NCBI GenBank assembly: GCA_016839245.1
Contig: JAEOUN010000092.1
Coordinates: 56,974 to 120,973, forward strand
DNA from: Candidatus Thorarchaeota archaeon
Lineage (GTDB): Archaea; Asgardarchaeota; Thorarchaeia; Thorarchaeales; Thorarchaeaceae
Reading direction: 5' to 3'
Length of the DNA stretch: 64,000 bases
The translations under genes were made by a program, and so were the position numbers. Positions 52,552-61,208 of this stretch are shown one piece after another. The notes below the pieces were generated by a model that saw nothing but the letters and a program-made list of their open reading frames with translations, was not told the DNA's origin and ran no database searches. Numbering within the stretch: the stretch's first letter is position 1; each line of letters begins with the position of its first letter.

Positions 52552-54038
52552 TATCTCTCCCCCCAAAATGACTGTGATGTCCTTTCGCTTTGACGTCGTC
52601 GCTGCTCTTCTTCTTTGGCTCTACGGCGTCGATCATCTTCTCTTAATTGTTGCATATAGAGAGGGCGTGAAACATGTTCTTCCTCCCAGGATCGTGTAGC
52701 AGGTCGTAGTTTTGATTCTTTGACCTTTGGTTTCTTCTTTTCAACAATACTCTGTATTCTAACTGAGTCAAGTGATTGAAAGTCAGTTTTTCGAATTACC
52801 TTCATAGCCTCATAGGTAACTGCAATCAAGCCAGCATAGAACAGAAATGGAATAATAACAATAGCTCCAACAAGAAGTATGAGCCCAGCGAGAATTGGAA
52901 TCGCAATAATCATTATGACTATAATAAGAAGAGCGCCAACGCAATTGTCATTACTTCCGCCACCACTCTTCCCAACACTAGCAAGCAATTCGAGTGGTAA
53001 ACGCCATAGATGCTTCAATATCCCCCCATATGCACCTAGAAAGCGAGAATATATTCGACCTACAGTTTGAAATCTACTACCTGCCTTTGAGAATAACTCA
53101 TTGATTGGAATTACAAATGATGTCGTTGTGACTGCAGGTCTATATCGTCCTTCAAAACATTTCTGACATAGGAAAATTACTTCTCCTTTCCAACGAGGAT
53201 CAACTGGTGGTTCTTGCGCAGTGAGACATTTTCGACAGTAGTGTTCGCCACATACAGAACATGTTGTAGCTGCAAGATATTCAGGATGATTTGCACATGG
53301 CACAAAGACGCCGCCTAAACCTAAACTAACACCACAGTAATCACATTGAAGTCGATTATTCTCAACTTTTGTTAGTGGCGTTGCACCTCCGCAATTAGAG
53401 CAGAGAATAGCCATACCTTCTTCTGTAACAACTTTAGTTGCTTCTAGCACACGCAATGAGTCATCTGGAGATAATTCAGTAACGCCATCAGAACCAATTA
53501 CTACAGGAGAAAGGGGAAGTGGTACAAGATTTCGCTCCACTCGTCTTGCTTCGCCCCTATCTCGTATGACCTCAACTCCTTCAGGAGGAACCACTCTATT
53601 CCAGGAGAAGACAAGATAAAGGATGATTGATGCCTGAGAAAGTACAATGAACATTGCTAAATTACTGATTGCCAAATAAATCTCAGTATCAAATAGTGGA
53701 ACTGTCCAGACATAATGCACGCCGCGAACAAAGAGGAATAAGCTTGCCAAGACCATCGAAATAAGACTATATCCAATCTGAGCAATGACTCCCTTTTTTC
53801 GCATGTCATCAACATAATTGCCGATGATTAGACAAGGTAAAGCCACCCCTGAAAAGACAAGAAAGGCGTAAACATATCCAATTAGACCAGGTAGCTCAGA
53901 ACTTCCAACAATAGATGCGACTATAAGACCAATCGTAGCTAAAAGTCCAGTAACTCCAAATGCCATTTGTAATAATCCAACAAACCTTAATCCTACAGGT
54001 CTATCAAAGATTGTATAGACTTTTTTTTCCTCAGGCAA
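52548..54038 (-). CDS. Large B-box zinc-finger membrane protein
   Basis: 496 residues. Four membrane helices (about 18-148) are followed by a cytoplasmic zinc ribbon (CSNCGG...CDYCG, about 208-238), then a B-box-like finger CANHPEYLAATTCSVCGEHYCRKC. Two further membrane segments (about 372-410) and a highly charged tail (RRRRAKEEEQRRRQSE, about 470-485) close it. TTG 54038 has GGAGAT upstream. It shares its zinc module with the next gene and overlaps it at TTGA, so both are probably subunits of one membrane complex. No homologous function recognised. Confidence 0.72.
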   Translation of the reverse strand: MPEEKKVYTIFDRPVGLRFVGLLQMAFGVTGLLATIGLIVASIVGSSELPGLIGYVYAFLVFSGVALPCLIIGNYVDDMRKKGVIAQIGYSLISMVLASLFLFVRGVHYVWTVPLFDTEIYLAISNLAMFIVLSQASIILYLVFSWNRVVPPEGVEVIRDRGEARRVERNLVPLPLSPVVIGSDGVTELSPDDSLRVLEATKVVTEEGMAILCSNCGGATPLTKVENNRLQCDYCGVSLGLGGVFVPCANHPEYLAATTCSVCGEHYCRKCLTAQEPPVDPRWKGEVIFLCQKCFEGRYRPAVTTTSFVIPINELFSKAGSRFQTVGRIYSRFLGAYGGILKHLWRLPLELLASVGKSGGGSNDNCVGALLIIVIMIIAIPILAGLILLVGAIVIIPFLFYAGLIAVTYEAMKVIRKTDFQSLDSVRIQSIVEKKKPKVKESKLRPATRSWEEEHVSRPLYMQQLREDDRRRRAKEEEQRRRQSERTSQSFWGERY

Positions 54039-54234
54039 AGGAAATCTCCTCTTAACCGCGTGCTTCGAATGTTAAATTCGACTTATCTTATTTGTTACTC
54101 CAAGGCTTAAAACATCTATGAATTCAATTTGCTCCAATGGAATTTCAATTCCATGCAGTATAGAGCCTAGGAATGCTCATAAGTCAGAATGATAATGAAC
54201 CATACTTAGTAGCACTTTAGATAGAGTGATAATA

Positions 54235-54399
54235 ATGACTGAGATACCGATGCCTGGCGACTATGGAGGTTCAGATAGAGAACCGGAAAAACAACAGAGT
54301 AAGGGTTGTTGTACTAGAATCTGTGAGTGTTGGCTGCAACTTCTTTGTGCATTCATCTTGCTTGTTATATTAATAGCACTTCTACTCTCGAATGGATAA
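54235..54399 (+). CDS. 54-residue Cys-rich single-pass membrane miniprotein
   Basis: ATG 54235 with GAGTGAT about 6 nt upstream opens a 54-codon ORF ending TAA at 54397-54399. The N-terminal half is polar and acidic, then a Cys patch (GCCTRICECW) leads into a membrane helix (LLCAFILLVILIALLL) and a short tail. It lies 90 nt before the VIT1/CCC1-like gene on the same strand. The four juxtamembrane Cys suggest metal binding, palmitoyl-like modification or dimerisation; none is proven. Confidence 0.6.
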   Translation: MTEIPMPGDYGGSDREPEKQQSKGCCTRICECWLQLLCAFILLVILIALLLSNG

Positions 54400-54489
54400 T
54401 AATGTTCTCTGCTTTTTTGGCAGATACATACAACTTATAACCAAGTTTCAGGAGAACTCGTATTATCTAAACACGGAGTAAAGGTCTCT

Positions 54490-55149
54490 GTGAACGAAGA
54501 AACTGATGAGAATAAACGATTCCCCTCCCATGATGGAGGGCGTGTTGACCGGATTATGAGAGCATTAGAACTTACGCGAGGTGTTGAGATTGCTCGAAGG
54601 TACCTTGCAATGAATGCTTTTGATGGTGCTCTTACGATGCTTGGACTCATTCTTGGTGGACTCTTTACAATTGATCCAGTCAATCCAGAACCGGGTTTCA
54701 ATGCAATTCTTCTTGCAGCGGCAGGTACGAGCATAGCTATGGCTATTTCGGGCTTTAGTGGGTCATATCTGGCAGAAAGTGCAGAGAGAGATCGCGAGGT
54801 TGAAGACTTAGGTAGAGCTATGTTAACTGATATGAGTGAATCAATGTATGCTAAGGCCGGTAGGACTACCTCAGTAGTCGTGGCAATTATCGATGGAGCC
54901 TCACCTGCAGTTGCAGCATTCATTATTATTATTCCACTCTTTTTTGTACCTATGGGCATTCTAGGCTATCACATTGCATTCTATATTGCAATAGCAATCT
55001 GTATGTTACTTCTCTTTACCCTCGGTCTCTTTCTCGGCGCAGTCTCTAAGAAGAATATTTGGTCCTATGGAGCGAAGACACTCTTTGCTGGAATACTGAC
55101 CGCAATCCTAATGTTGCTAGTTTCATGGTTAACTGGTGTAAGTGGTTGA
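54490..55149 (+). CDS. VIT1/CCC1-like membrane protein
   Basis: 219 residues. The first helix pair has AFDGALTMLGLILGGLF, and SFSGSYLAE-like GFSGSYLAESAERDREVEDLGRAML is typical of the VIT1/CCC1 family. Two further helix pairs follow. The family moves iron or manganese out of the cytosol or into a store. GTG 54490 starts it; the next gene begins right after its stop. The transported metal is not certain. Confidence 0.75.
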   Translation: MNEETDENKRFPSHDGGRVDRIMRALELTRGVEIARRYLAMNAFDGALTMLGLILGGLFTIDPVNPEPGFNAILLAAAGTSIAMAISGFSGSYLAESAERDREVEDLGRAMLTDMSESMYAKAGRTTSVVVAIIDGASPAVAAFIIIIPLFFVPMGILGYHIAFYIAIAICMLLLFTLGLFLGAVSKKNIWSYGAKTLFAGILTAILMLLVSWLTGVSG

Positions 55150-55150
55150 G

Positions 55151-56134
55151 ATGTTTGATAGGTACCCTCGTGAGCGGTTTGCATATTTACCCACTCCTCT
55201 TCATAGACTTAGGAATCTGGGAGCTTCCATTGGTCTTGATGAACTATGGATTAAACGTGATGATTTCACCGGACCTTCTATTGGAGGTAATAAAATCCGT
55301 AAGCTCGAATTTGTCGTAGGCGATGCAAAAGTAAACAAAGCTGATACTCTGGTCACTATTGGAGGGATTCAAAGCAACCATTGTAGGCAGACTGCTCTTG
55401 CGTGCGCGGCAACAGGCCTACGTTGTATTTTACTTCTCGCTGGAGAAGAGCCTGCAACTTATACTGGCAACCTTCTCTTAGATAGTATGCTTGGAGCTGA
55501 AATCAAGTTTTATCCCGATGACAACCTGATGACTCTGCAGACACGAATGGAAGAAGTCATAGAAACCCTGAAGGATTTTGGACTCAATCCATACGCAATT
55601 CCAGCTGGCGCTTCTGTACCTATTGGTTCGATAGCTTATGCTGTAGCGATGGAAGAATTACAAAAGCAATCAGAAGAGTTGGGATTTACTCCTGAGAAGG
55701 TAGTTGTAGCAAATGGAACTGGAGGTACTATGGCTGGGCTAATTGTAGGAGCACACATGCTCGATATGGATGTTGATATCATAGGTGTGAGTGTCCTTTA
55801 TGATGCAGAGACCTCTAAGGAGAGAATTCGTGATATCATAAATCGAATGATTGATGAGATTCCGGAGGTTGAAGACTTCAAACCAAAAATTACCATCGAT
55901 GATCGGTTCTTAGAGGACGGTTATGGTGTTCTGACTGATAGAATTCGAACTTCTATTGATATGTTTGCAAAAATGGATGGAATCTTTTTAGATCCTGTCT
56001 ATACTGGAAAGGCGGGTCTTGCATTGATGCGAATGGCTCTTAACGGTGATATTACTACTAAGACGCCAACAATCTTCTGGCATACTGGAGGTCATCCTGC
56101 CCTCTTTGCATATCCAGAACTTGGCAAGATGTAA
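55151..56134 (+). CDS. PLP-dependent D-cysteine desulfhydrase/ACC deaminase-like enzyme
   Basis: 327 residues, fold-type II PLP enzyme. GPSIGGNKIRKLEF carries the PLP lysine (Lys48 from ATG 55151); IGGIQSNHCRQTA and the Gly-rich phosphate loop NGTGGTMAG are typical. The group includes D-cysteine desulfhydrase and 1-aminocyclopropane-1-carboxylate deaminase; D-cysteine desulfhydrase is the more likely archaeal activity. ATG 55151 is one base after the stop of the VIT1-like gene (an upstream GTG at 55142 would overlap it), implying an operon. Confidence 0.82.
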   Translation: MFDRYPRERFAYLPTPLHRLRNLGASIGLDELWIKRDDFTGPSIGGNKIRKLEFVVGDAKVNKADTLVTIGGIQSNHCRQTALACAATGLRCILLLAGEEPATYTGNLLLDSMLGAEIKFYPDDNLMTLQTRMEEVIETLKDFGLNPYAIPAGASVPIGSIAYAVAMEELQKQSEELGFTPEKVVVANGTGGTMAGLIVGAHMLDMDVDIIGVSVLYDAETSKERIRDIINRMIDEIPEVEDFKPKITIDDRFLEDGYGVLTDRIRTSIDMFAKMDGIFLDPVYTGKAGLALMRMALNGDITTKTPTIFWHTGGHPALFAYPELGKM

Positions 56135-56235
56135 TGCATATTTACTACAGAGTAATGCTTATCATACAAACATTCGTTTTGGGTGTAGATTATATACCCT
56201 ATCAAAGGACTCCCTAATACTCGAATGGGGGCATT

Positions 56236-57144
56236 ATGTTGCAGAATGAGATGGAACTTTTCAAAAAGAATTTCGAAGAGCGCTTAGCTGCAGCTAAGAA
56301 GGAAAAAGTACGTATTGTCATAAAGGAGCAGTATGCTGATGCTTTTGAAGTCCTTGAGGACTGTGAGAATGCACACCTGATACCCGGAATCGTGGGCCCA
56401 CCAGGCACAGGTAAGACTTTGCTTCTTCGTGCTTATGCTGAGAAGACTGGACGAGAATTATACTGGGTTACGGGAGATGAGGGAGTAAGACCATCACACT
56501 TGACTGGAGCGTTCAATCCAAGTATTGTACTTAACAGTGGTTTCACATTGGAGGCATTTGAACCCGGTCCTCTACTCAAGAGTATGGTTGCTGGTGGTGT
56601 CTTTGGACTCAATGAAGGTAATCGATTGAGTGAATATGTGCAAAACTCTCTACTTGATCCATTTGAAGAAGGCTCAATAAGTGTCCAACGATTAGGGCGG
56701 ATTAAGGCTGCTGAAGGATTCTTTCCGGTACTGACAATGAATCCAGAAGAGATGAGTGGCGCACATCGTTTGAGTGAAGCTCTTCGAGACCGTATCAGGG
56801 TCTGGATACGTCTTGGATATCCTCGAAAGGAAACCGAATTAGAGATTATTAAAATGAACAGCCCTGAGTATAACCTCTCAGATGCTGCCCTCGAGAAGAT
56901 TTACAATCTTGTATCTGCTACAAGAATAAGTACTGATATTGAGATACCTGCCAGTATTCGTGCTGGAATCTCCATTGCAAGATTGGCTGCTGAGATGGCG
57001 AAACGCGAGAAAGAGAAGACAATAAGCCATAGTATTCTCTCAAAGGCTGCGACATATGTGTTAGTAGGAGCTCTCAGATACAGACCTGGAATTGAAGTAG
57101 AACCTGCAGTGAATTCCTTAGTTCGTAGAGCTCTTGGGAGTTAA
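56236..57144 (+). CDS. MoxR-like AAA+ ATPase with altered Walker B
   Basis: 302 residues. Walker A GPPGTGKT at 54-61. Walker B reads GVFGLNEGNR, with Asn126 in place of the usual Asp and Glu127 kept. Sensor 1 TMNPEEMSGA and arginine-finger region SEALRDRI follow, and a C-terminal helical lid. MoxR ATPases remodel partner complexes through VWA proteins, and the VWA gene lies 5 nt downstream. Mg2+ coordination may be altered by the Asn, but the fold is intact. Start ATG 56236 behind GGGGG. Confidence 0.87.
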   Translation: MLQNEMELFKKNFEERLAAAKKEKVRIVIKEQYADAFEVLEDCENAHLIPGIVGPPGTGKTLLLRAYAEKTGRELYWVTGDEGVRPSHLTGAFNPSIVLNSGFTLEAFEPGPLLKSMVAGGVFGLNEGNRLSEYVQNSLLDPFEEGSISVQRLGRIKAAEGFFPVLTMNPEEMSGAHRLSEALRDRIRVWIRLGYPRKETELEIIKMNSPEYNLSDAALEKIYNLVSATRISTDIEIPASIRAGISIARLAAEMAKREKEKTISHSILSKAATYVLVGALRYRPGIEVEPAVNSLVRRALGS

Positions 57145-57149
57145 TACAA

Positions 57150-59687
57150 ATGGCGGCACTTCCAAAGATTGCACCCATCCCAAGTAATGCCCCTCAATTT
57201 GCTCATGAATTCACTAAAAGGATGCGAAATAGAAAAGATATCACAAAGCTACCAAGTGTCCGTCAAACACAATCCATACCTATGTTACTATCGGCAAGGT
57301 ATTTTCGCAATGGGAAACTTACACTTGAGGACTTTTTAGAATCAGCTGTGTATACAACTTTTCCACCTGATCAAAACACCGCGAGAGAGGTCGCTGAAGA
57401 CATCTTACTAGGCCGCGAGAAAGAGGAAAAGAAAACTGATGTCCCGGATAATGGAGCTACAATTGCTGCCGCCAAATCTGCGGCTCTTGACGCAGTGATG
57501 GATCAGATACGACGAGAACAAGAACTTGCAAAGGTGATTAAGAAAGATAAGGTGGAAGCTGGTTACGATTACCTTCTTGAACTCAGAAAGAAAGATGACA
57601 AATTTCTTTATGATGCTGCCAAAGATTATCTAACAGATGGTGAAATTGTTCTACGTGGAATCACCAGTGATGATGAACTCAAAGAAACCTCTGGATCTGA
57701 GTTGAAAGAACGCTTTGGAGGTCTAACTTCTCAGGACATCCAAAATTCTCAGGTTCTTGACTGTCTTGACGATGTATGTAATTCTCCAAATGCAGCTGAG
57801 CAGATTGCTGGCAAATCTCTTAGGGGTGATTCAGATATTGAGAAGGAATTTGCAGATTTATGCTCCAGAGATACTTCTACTGCTGCTAGAGCACTACGCC
57901 ACATGGAAGAATTAGGTACACTCAGTGAGGATGAGCAGAAGTCGATGGATAAGCAATTACAGGATTCTCTCAATGACCTTAGTGAAGCTGCAGATTATAC
58001 CTCAGAACTTGGAAGGGTACCTGAGAATATTGATGGACTCATTGAAGATGCACCTCAGAAGTTTTCTTTGAGTGACGCCTTAGCACTTGCTAAAAAAATC
58101 AAAGACGCTAGTGGCAAAGACATTATGGATGACCTTCTTGAGCAATACGATAGGCAATATGAATCAGGAGCAGCTAGTAATGTCGATCTGCAGCAGTTAT
58201 CTGAAAATGCACGTTCTAACGAACATTGGGATAATCTACTCAAGAAGGAAATAGAGAGTCTTCTTGAAGGTGCTGATTCAAGATCATCTCCTTCTGATTT
58301 CTTACGATCTATGCTTGCAAAGAGCAATGGGAAATCTCAAGATTTTCTTGACAACCATTCAAAGGAACAATGGGATAAGGCAATGCAAAAATTAGCCAAT
58401 GGTGCTGTGGAACGATCACCAACTAAAACTCATTTACGTCAAACAGTAAAGCACGTATCAAAGCTAGGTCAGGTGCCATCCCAGAATTCTATAAAGAAGG
58501 CTGGCGAACGACTTGGGATGTCTGAGGAAGAAATACTTGAACTAATCAACCCATCATTCGAAGTCATTAAAAAACTGATACAGGCTGGCGTCAAGGATTT
58601 TGAAAGACTCCATAACCTAATGTCTGCATCAGGTCTCTCACCTCAACAACTACAACAATTGGGCGATCTAGCTGCACAGATGGGTAATCAAAGCGCTCTT
58701 GGAGCTGTTGCTCATGAGAATCTTCATGCAGCTCTTGGAACACCAGGTATAGGAATGCATCGAAGGTACTCCAGAGGTTATGGAGCTCAACCTCCTACTC
58801 CTACAGGGTCATATGATAAAGACCGAGCAGATATGGCCTTCGGTGGATTGTTAGGTGGTCCTTCTACAAACATCATTAAAATCTGGTATACCTACCGCGA
58901 TGAACTACCTCCTGAACTCAAAAAGAGATTGCTGGAAATTGCGAAAAGGTTACTCATTGACCTTGGTATGAGGTATGCTAGACAGACAATGGGATCCAGT
59001 ATGTTGGGTGGAATTCAAGAGTCAACAACTGTACGACCCTATCGAATTGGCGATGATATCGACCTCATAGACCTTGAAGAAACCATAGATGTATTGCTTT
59101 CACAGGGAAGAACAAGTTTCAAAGTCCTTGATCCATCTGATTTTCTAGTGACAGAAACCTATCAAGGTCATCGAGCATTCTATTGGGCACTTGACAAGAG
59201 TGGTTCGATGGATTCTCCAAAGAAACTTGGAATGCTCGCGATTTCTGTTATGGCGGGGCTTTATGGCATCAAAAAAGATGATTTTGGTGTTGTCCTTTTT
59301 GATAGTGTTACGCACGTGGTGAAAGAGATAGCTAACAGAAATATTGCCCTGGAAAAAGTTGCTGCTGATCTGCTAGAAGTGCGTGCTGGAGGCGGAACTG
59401 GAGGAGCTGAATCAATTAAGTTAGCACTCCGCAATTTTGAAGATACAAAAGCAAAGGAAAAAATCTTCATGTTTTCAACGGATATGTATCTCAGTGATCA
59501 GCAGATCTGCGAAGATTTAGTTGAACAGATGAAACCTCTTGGCATAAAGATGATATTATTGGTTCCTTCCTTTGAACATAATCCTGATGCCGCTGAAAAA
59601 CTAGTGAAAAAAGCTCATGGTGTATTGTTAGATGTTAACTCCATAGAGGAGCTTCCAGAAAAACTTCTGCGAGTGACTAACTATTAG
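57150..59687 (+). CDS. VWA-domain protein with long helical N-terminus (MoxR partner)
   Basis: 845 residues. The first 600 are mostly charged helices without a recognised domain; the last 180 are a von Willebrand A domain. The metal-ion site is complete: DKSGSM (Asp682, Ser684, Ser686), Thr in GGGTGG and Asp in FSTDM. MoxR-VWA pairs act together in assembly or activation of protein complexes. ATG 57150 has GGGAG 9 nt upstream, inside the end of the MoxR gene. The long N-terminal region is unusual and may bind the client. Confidence 0.85.
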   Translation: MAALPKIAPIPSNAPQFAHEFTKRMRNRKDITKLPSVRQTQSIPMLLSARYFRNGKLTLEDFLESAVYTTFPPDQNTAREVAEDILLGREKEEKKTDVPDNGATIAAAKSAALDAVMDQIRREQELAKVIKKDKVEAGYDYLLELRKKDDKFLYDAAKDYLTDGEIVLRGITSDDELKETSGSELKERFGGLTSQDIQNSQVLDCLDDVCNSPNAAEQIAGKSLRGDSDIEKEFADLCSRDTSTAARALRHMEELGTLSEDEQKSMDKQLQDSLNDLSEAADYTSELGRVPENIDGLIEDAPQKFSLSDALALAKKIKDASGKDIMDDLLEQYDRQYESGAASNVDLQQLSENARSNEHWDNLLKKEIESLLEGADSRSSPSDFLRSMLAKSNGKSQDFLDNHSKEQWDKAMQKLANGAVERSPTKTHLRQTVKHVSKLGQVPSQNSIKKAGERLGMSEEEILELINPSFEVIKKLIQAGVKDFERLHNLMSASGLSPQQLQQLGDLAAQMGNQSALGAVAHENLHAALGTPGIGMHRRYSRGYGAQPPTPTGSYDKDRADMAFGGLLGGPSTNIIKIWYTYRDELPPELKKRLLEIAKRLLIDLGMRYARQTMGSSMLGGIQESTTVRPYRIGDDIDLIDLEETIDVLLSQGRTSFKVLDPSDFLVTETYQGHRAFYWALDKSGSMDSPKKLGMLAISVMAGLYGIKKDDFGVVLFDSVTHVVKEIANRNIALEKVAADLLEVRAGGGTGGAESIKLALRNFEDTKAKEKIFMFSTDMYLSDQQICEDLVEQMKPLGIKMILLVPSFEHNPDAAEKLVKKAHGVLLDVNSIEELPEKLLRVTNY

Positions 59688-59688
59688 A

Positions 59689-60414
59689 CTAAGGGACAAA
59701 TCCAGCTTTTTCTTCAAGAGACTTGTCTTTTGACTCACAGACCCAAAATTTGTAAGCACAGATATACTCTTCACTGCCTCGTAGATTTAAAAGTCGTGAG
59801 CTGAAGAGCTGTCGCATGAACCGCATATAACGGAAAAAGGGATCACCAGGTGGAGCTATCTCTGCAACACAATTGATTTGAAAACTACGAGCTTCAGGAT
59901 GTTTATCTTGTGTCCAAAACATATTCAGTGTGATTCTGGGATCACTTTTAATATTCTGATACGTCTGATCCCCAAACATTTCAACAGCACCAAACCTGAA
60001 TCTATCTATCCGCTTATCATCGAGGAGAATTTTCTGATAGAGTTCGATTCTCTCATCCATCGTTTCTTTGAATGGCCTTCCCTGAAATGCAAGCATTTCT
60101 CCTTCGAGTTCATCAATTGACTCCATAATGGCTTCATCACTCAATGTCAGCCTGAGAATTTTCTTTGCTGAGTTGATTGGAAAAATGTGAGATGTATTCA
60201 ATGTTGATACAGTTGGTTTCATGAGTGTTGACATATATATTTCATTCAAATTCTGTTGAGGTGCATAAGATCTATGGATTGCACCAGCCATTGCCTCATA
60301 GACTTCGTCTGGAATAGCATTTAATGGAAAAGAAACTGTAAGACCACCGATATCAAAATCAATCCTTCTAAGTTCTCTATCAATGAACTTAATTCCAGAT
60401 GATACTTTAGACAC
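59689..60414 (-). CDS. Hypothetical protein
   Basis: 241 residues, soluble, mixed alpha/beta, no motif recognised. It has a stretch SFPLNAIPDEVYEAMAGAIHRSY and a Cys-containing end EEYICAYKFWVCESKDKS. The start is GTG 60414 with GGAG 9 nt upstream. It is convergent with the VWA gene (one base apart) and divergent from the gelsolin-like gene. Function cannot be said. Confidence 0.5.
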   Translation of the reverse strand: MSKVSSGIKFIDRELRRIDFDIGGLTVSFPLNAIPDEVYEAMAGAIHRSYAPQQNLNEIYMSTLMKPTVSTLNTSHIFPINSAKKILRLTLSDEAIMESIDELEGEMLAFQGRPFKETMDERIELYQKILLDDKRIDRFRFGAVEMFGDQTYQNIKSDPRITLNMFWTQDKHPEARSFQINCVAEIAPPGDPFFRYMRFMRQLFSSRLLNLRGSEEYICAYKFWVCESKDKSLEEKAGFVP

Positions 60415-60525
60415 TTTTTTTTGCTCCGTTCCCTGTGAATTATCCCTTTCTCGTCGCCTATTATCTCATCTTAGCAATATCATAGTAAGGAATGATACAT
60501 ATAACGATTTTTTGGATAATAATAT

Positions 60526-60861
60526 TTGCACCCAAACCTCATAAGAGAGAAAGAAGAAGAATATCGAGTGGAAAGTGCCATGGTTGAAGCCTTTGAAATC
60601 ATTCAAGCAAAGCTTGTGGAGTCTAAAAGTAATAAAGTTGAAACTGATACAAATAAGGTGCTAGTCTTTATTGTACATTCTGCCAAAACAATTTACCTCT
60701 GGAGAGGAAAAAATGCTGGAATAACTGAAAAACTCATGGGCACAAGGGTAGCAGCAAAATTGAGTCACAATTATCAAAATTATCGCATTCGACCGATTTC
60801 TGAGGGAAATGAACCAGCAGCATTTCTACACTTAATTGGCGAACCACTTAAAGAAGCATAA
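60526..60861 (+). CDS. Single-domain gelsolin-like protein
   Basis: 111 residues. Residues 43-106 fit one gelsolin repeat: a strand VLVFIVHSAKTIYLWRGKNA matching the (V)Y(I)(L)...(I)Y(V)W.G pattern, a helix around TRVAAKLSH, and EGNEPAAFLHLIGE, close to the EGxEP..F...G end of gelsolin domains. Gelsolin-like proteins that act on actin are known from Asgard archaea. TTG 60526 has no ribosome binding site; GTG 60568 and ATG 60580 are alternatives. Its 3' end overlaps the HTH gene by 26 nt. Actin binding is inferred. Confidence 0.65.
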   Translation: MHPNLIREKEEEYRVESAMVEAFEIIQAKLVESKSNKVETDTNKVLVFIVHSAKTIYLWRGKNAGITEKLMGTRVAAKLSHNYQNYRIRPISEGNEPAAFLHLIGEPLKEA

Positions 60862-61189
60862 AATAAAAGTAAAAGTTATACAATTTGGCAGTTGGCGTAT
60901 TTATTTGGCATTCCTCCGTCTTGCATACCTCTCTCGAATTAGAAATGTACCAAGTGGACTTCATACACGTTCGCTAATTCTTGAGCATCTTTCTCAGGTA
61001 ATGGGAGCTTCTACCTCAGAAATAGCTAAACAGATTCCAGTTACAGTGAGTACAGTGTCGTATCATCTTAGAAATATGGCACGCGAAGATATTGTAGAGT
61101 TTAGTAGTAAGACACGCAAGTGGAAACTTGCTAAAATACATCAGATGCCTCTAAGCAAATTCATAACAATCTCTAACAATAAACAATAA
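60836..61189 (+). CDS. Winged-helix/HTH protein coupled to gelsolin-like gene
   Basis: 117 residues. Residues about 48-100 form an ArsR-like helix-turn-helix: RSLILEHLSQVMGASTSEIAK, then VTVSTVSYHLRNMAREDIVEF with a short wing. The first 40 residues are basic and hydrophobic. It overlaps the 3' end of the gelsolin-like gene, so the two are probably co-translated; the real start is uncertain. Pairing a DNA-binding protein with a gelsolin fold is unusual. Confidence 0.6.
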   Translation: MANHLKKHKIKVKVIQFGSWRIYLAFLRLAYLSRIRNVPSGLHTRSLILEHLSQVMGASTSEIAKQIPVTVSTVSYHLRNMAREDIVEFSSKTRKWKLAKIHQMPLSKFITISNNKQ

Positions 61190-61208
61190 TGACTATCATC
61201 ACTCGGCA

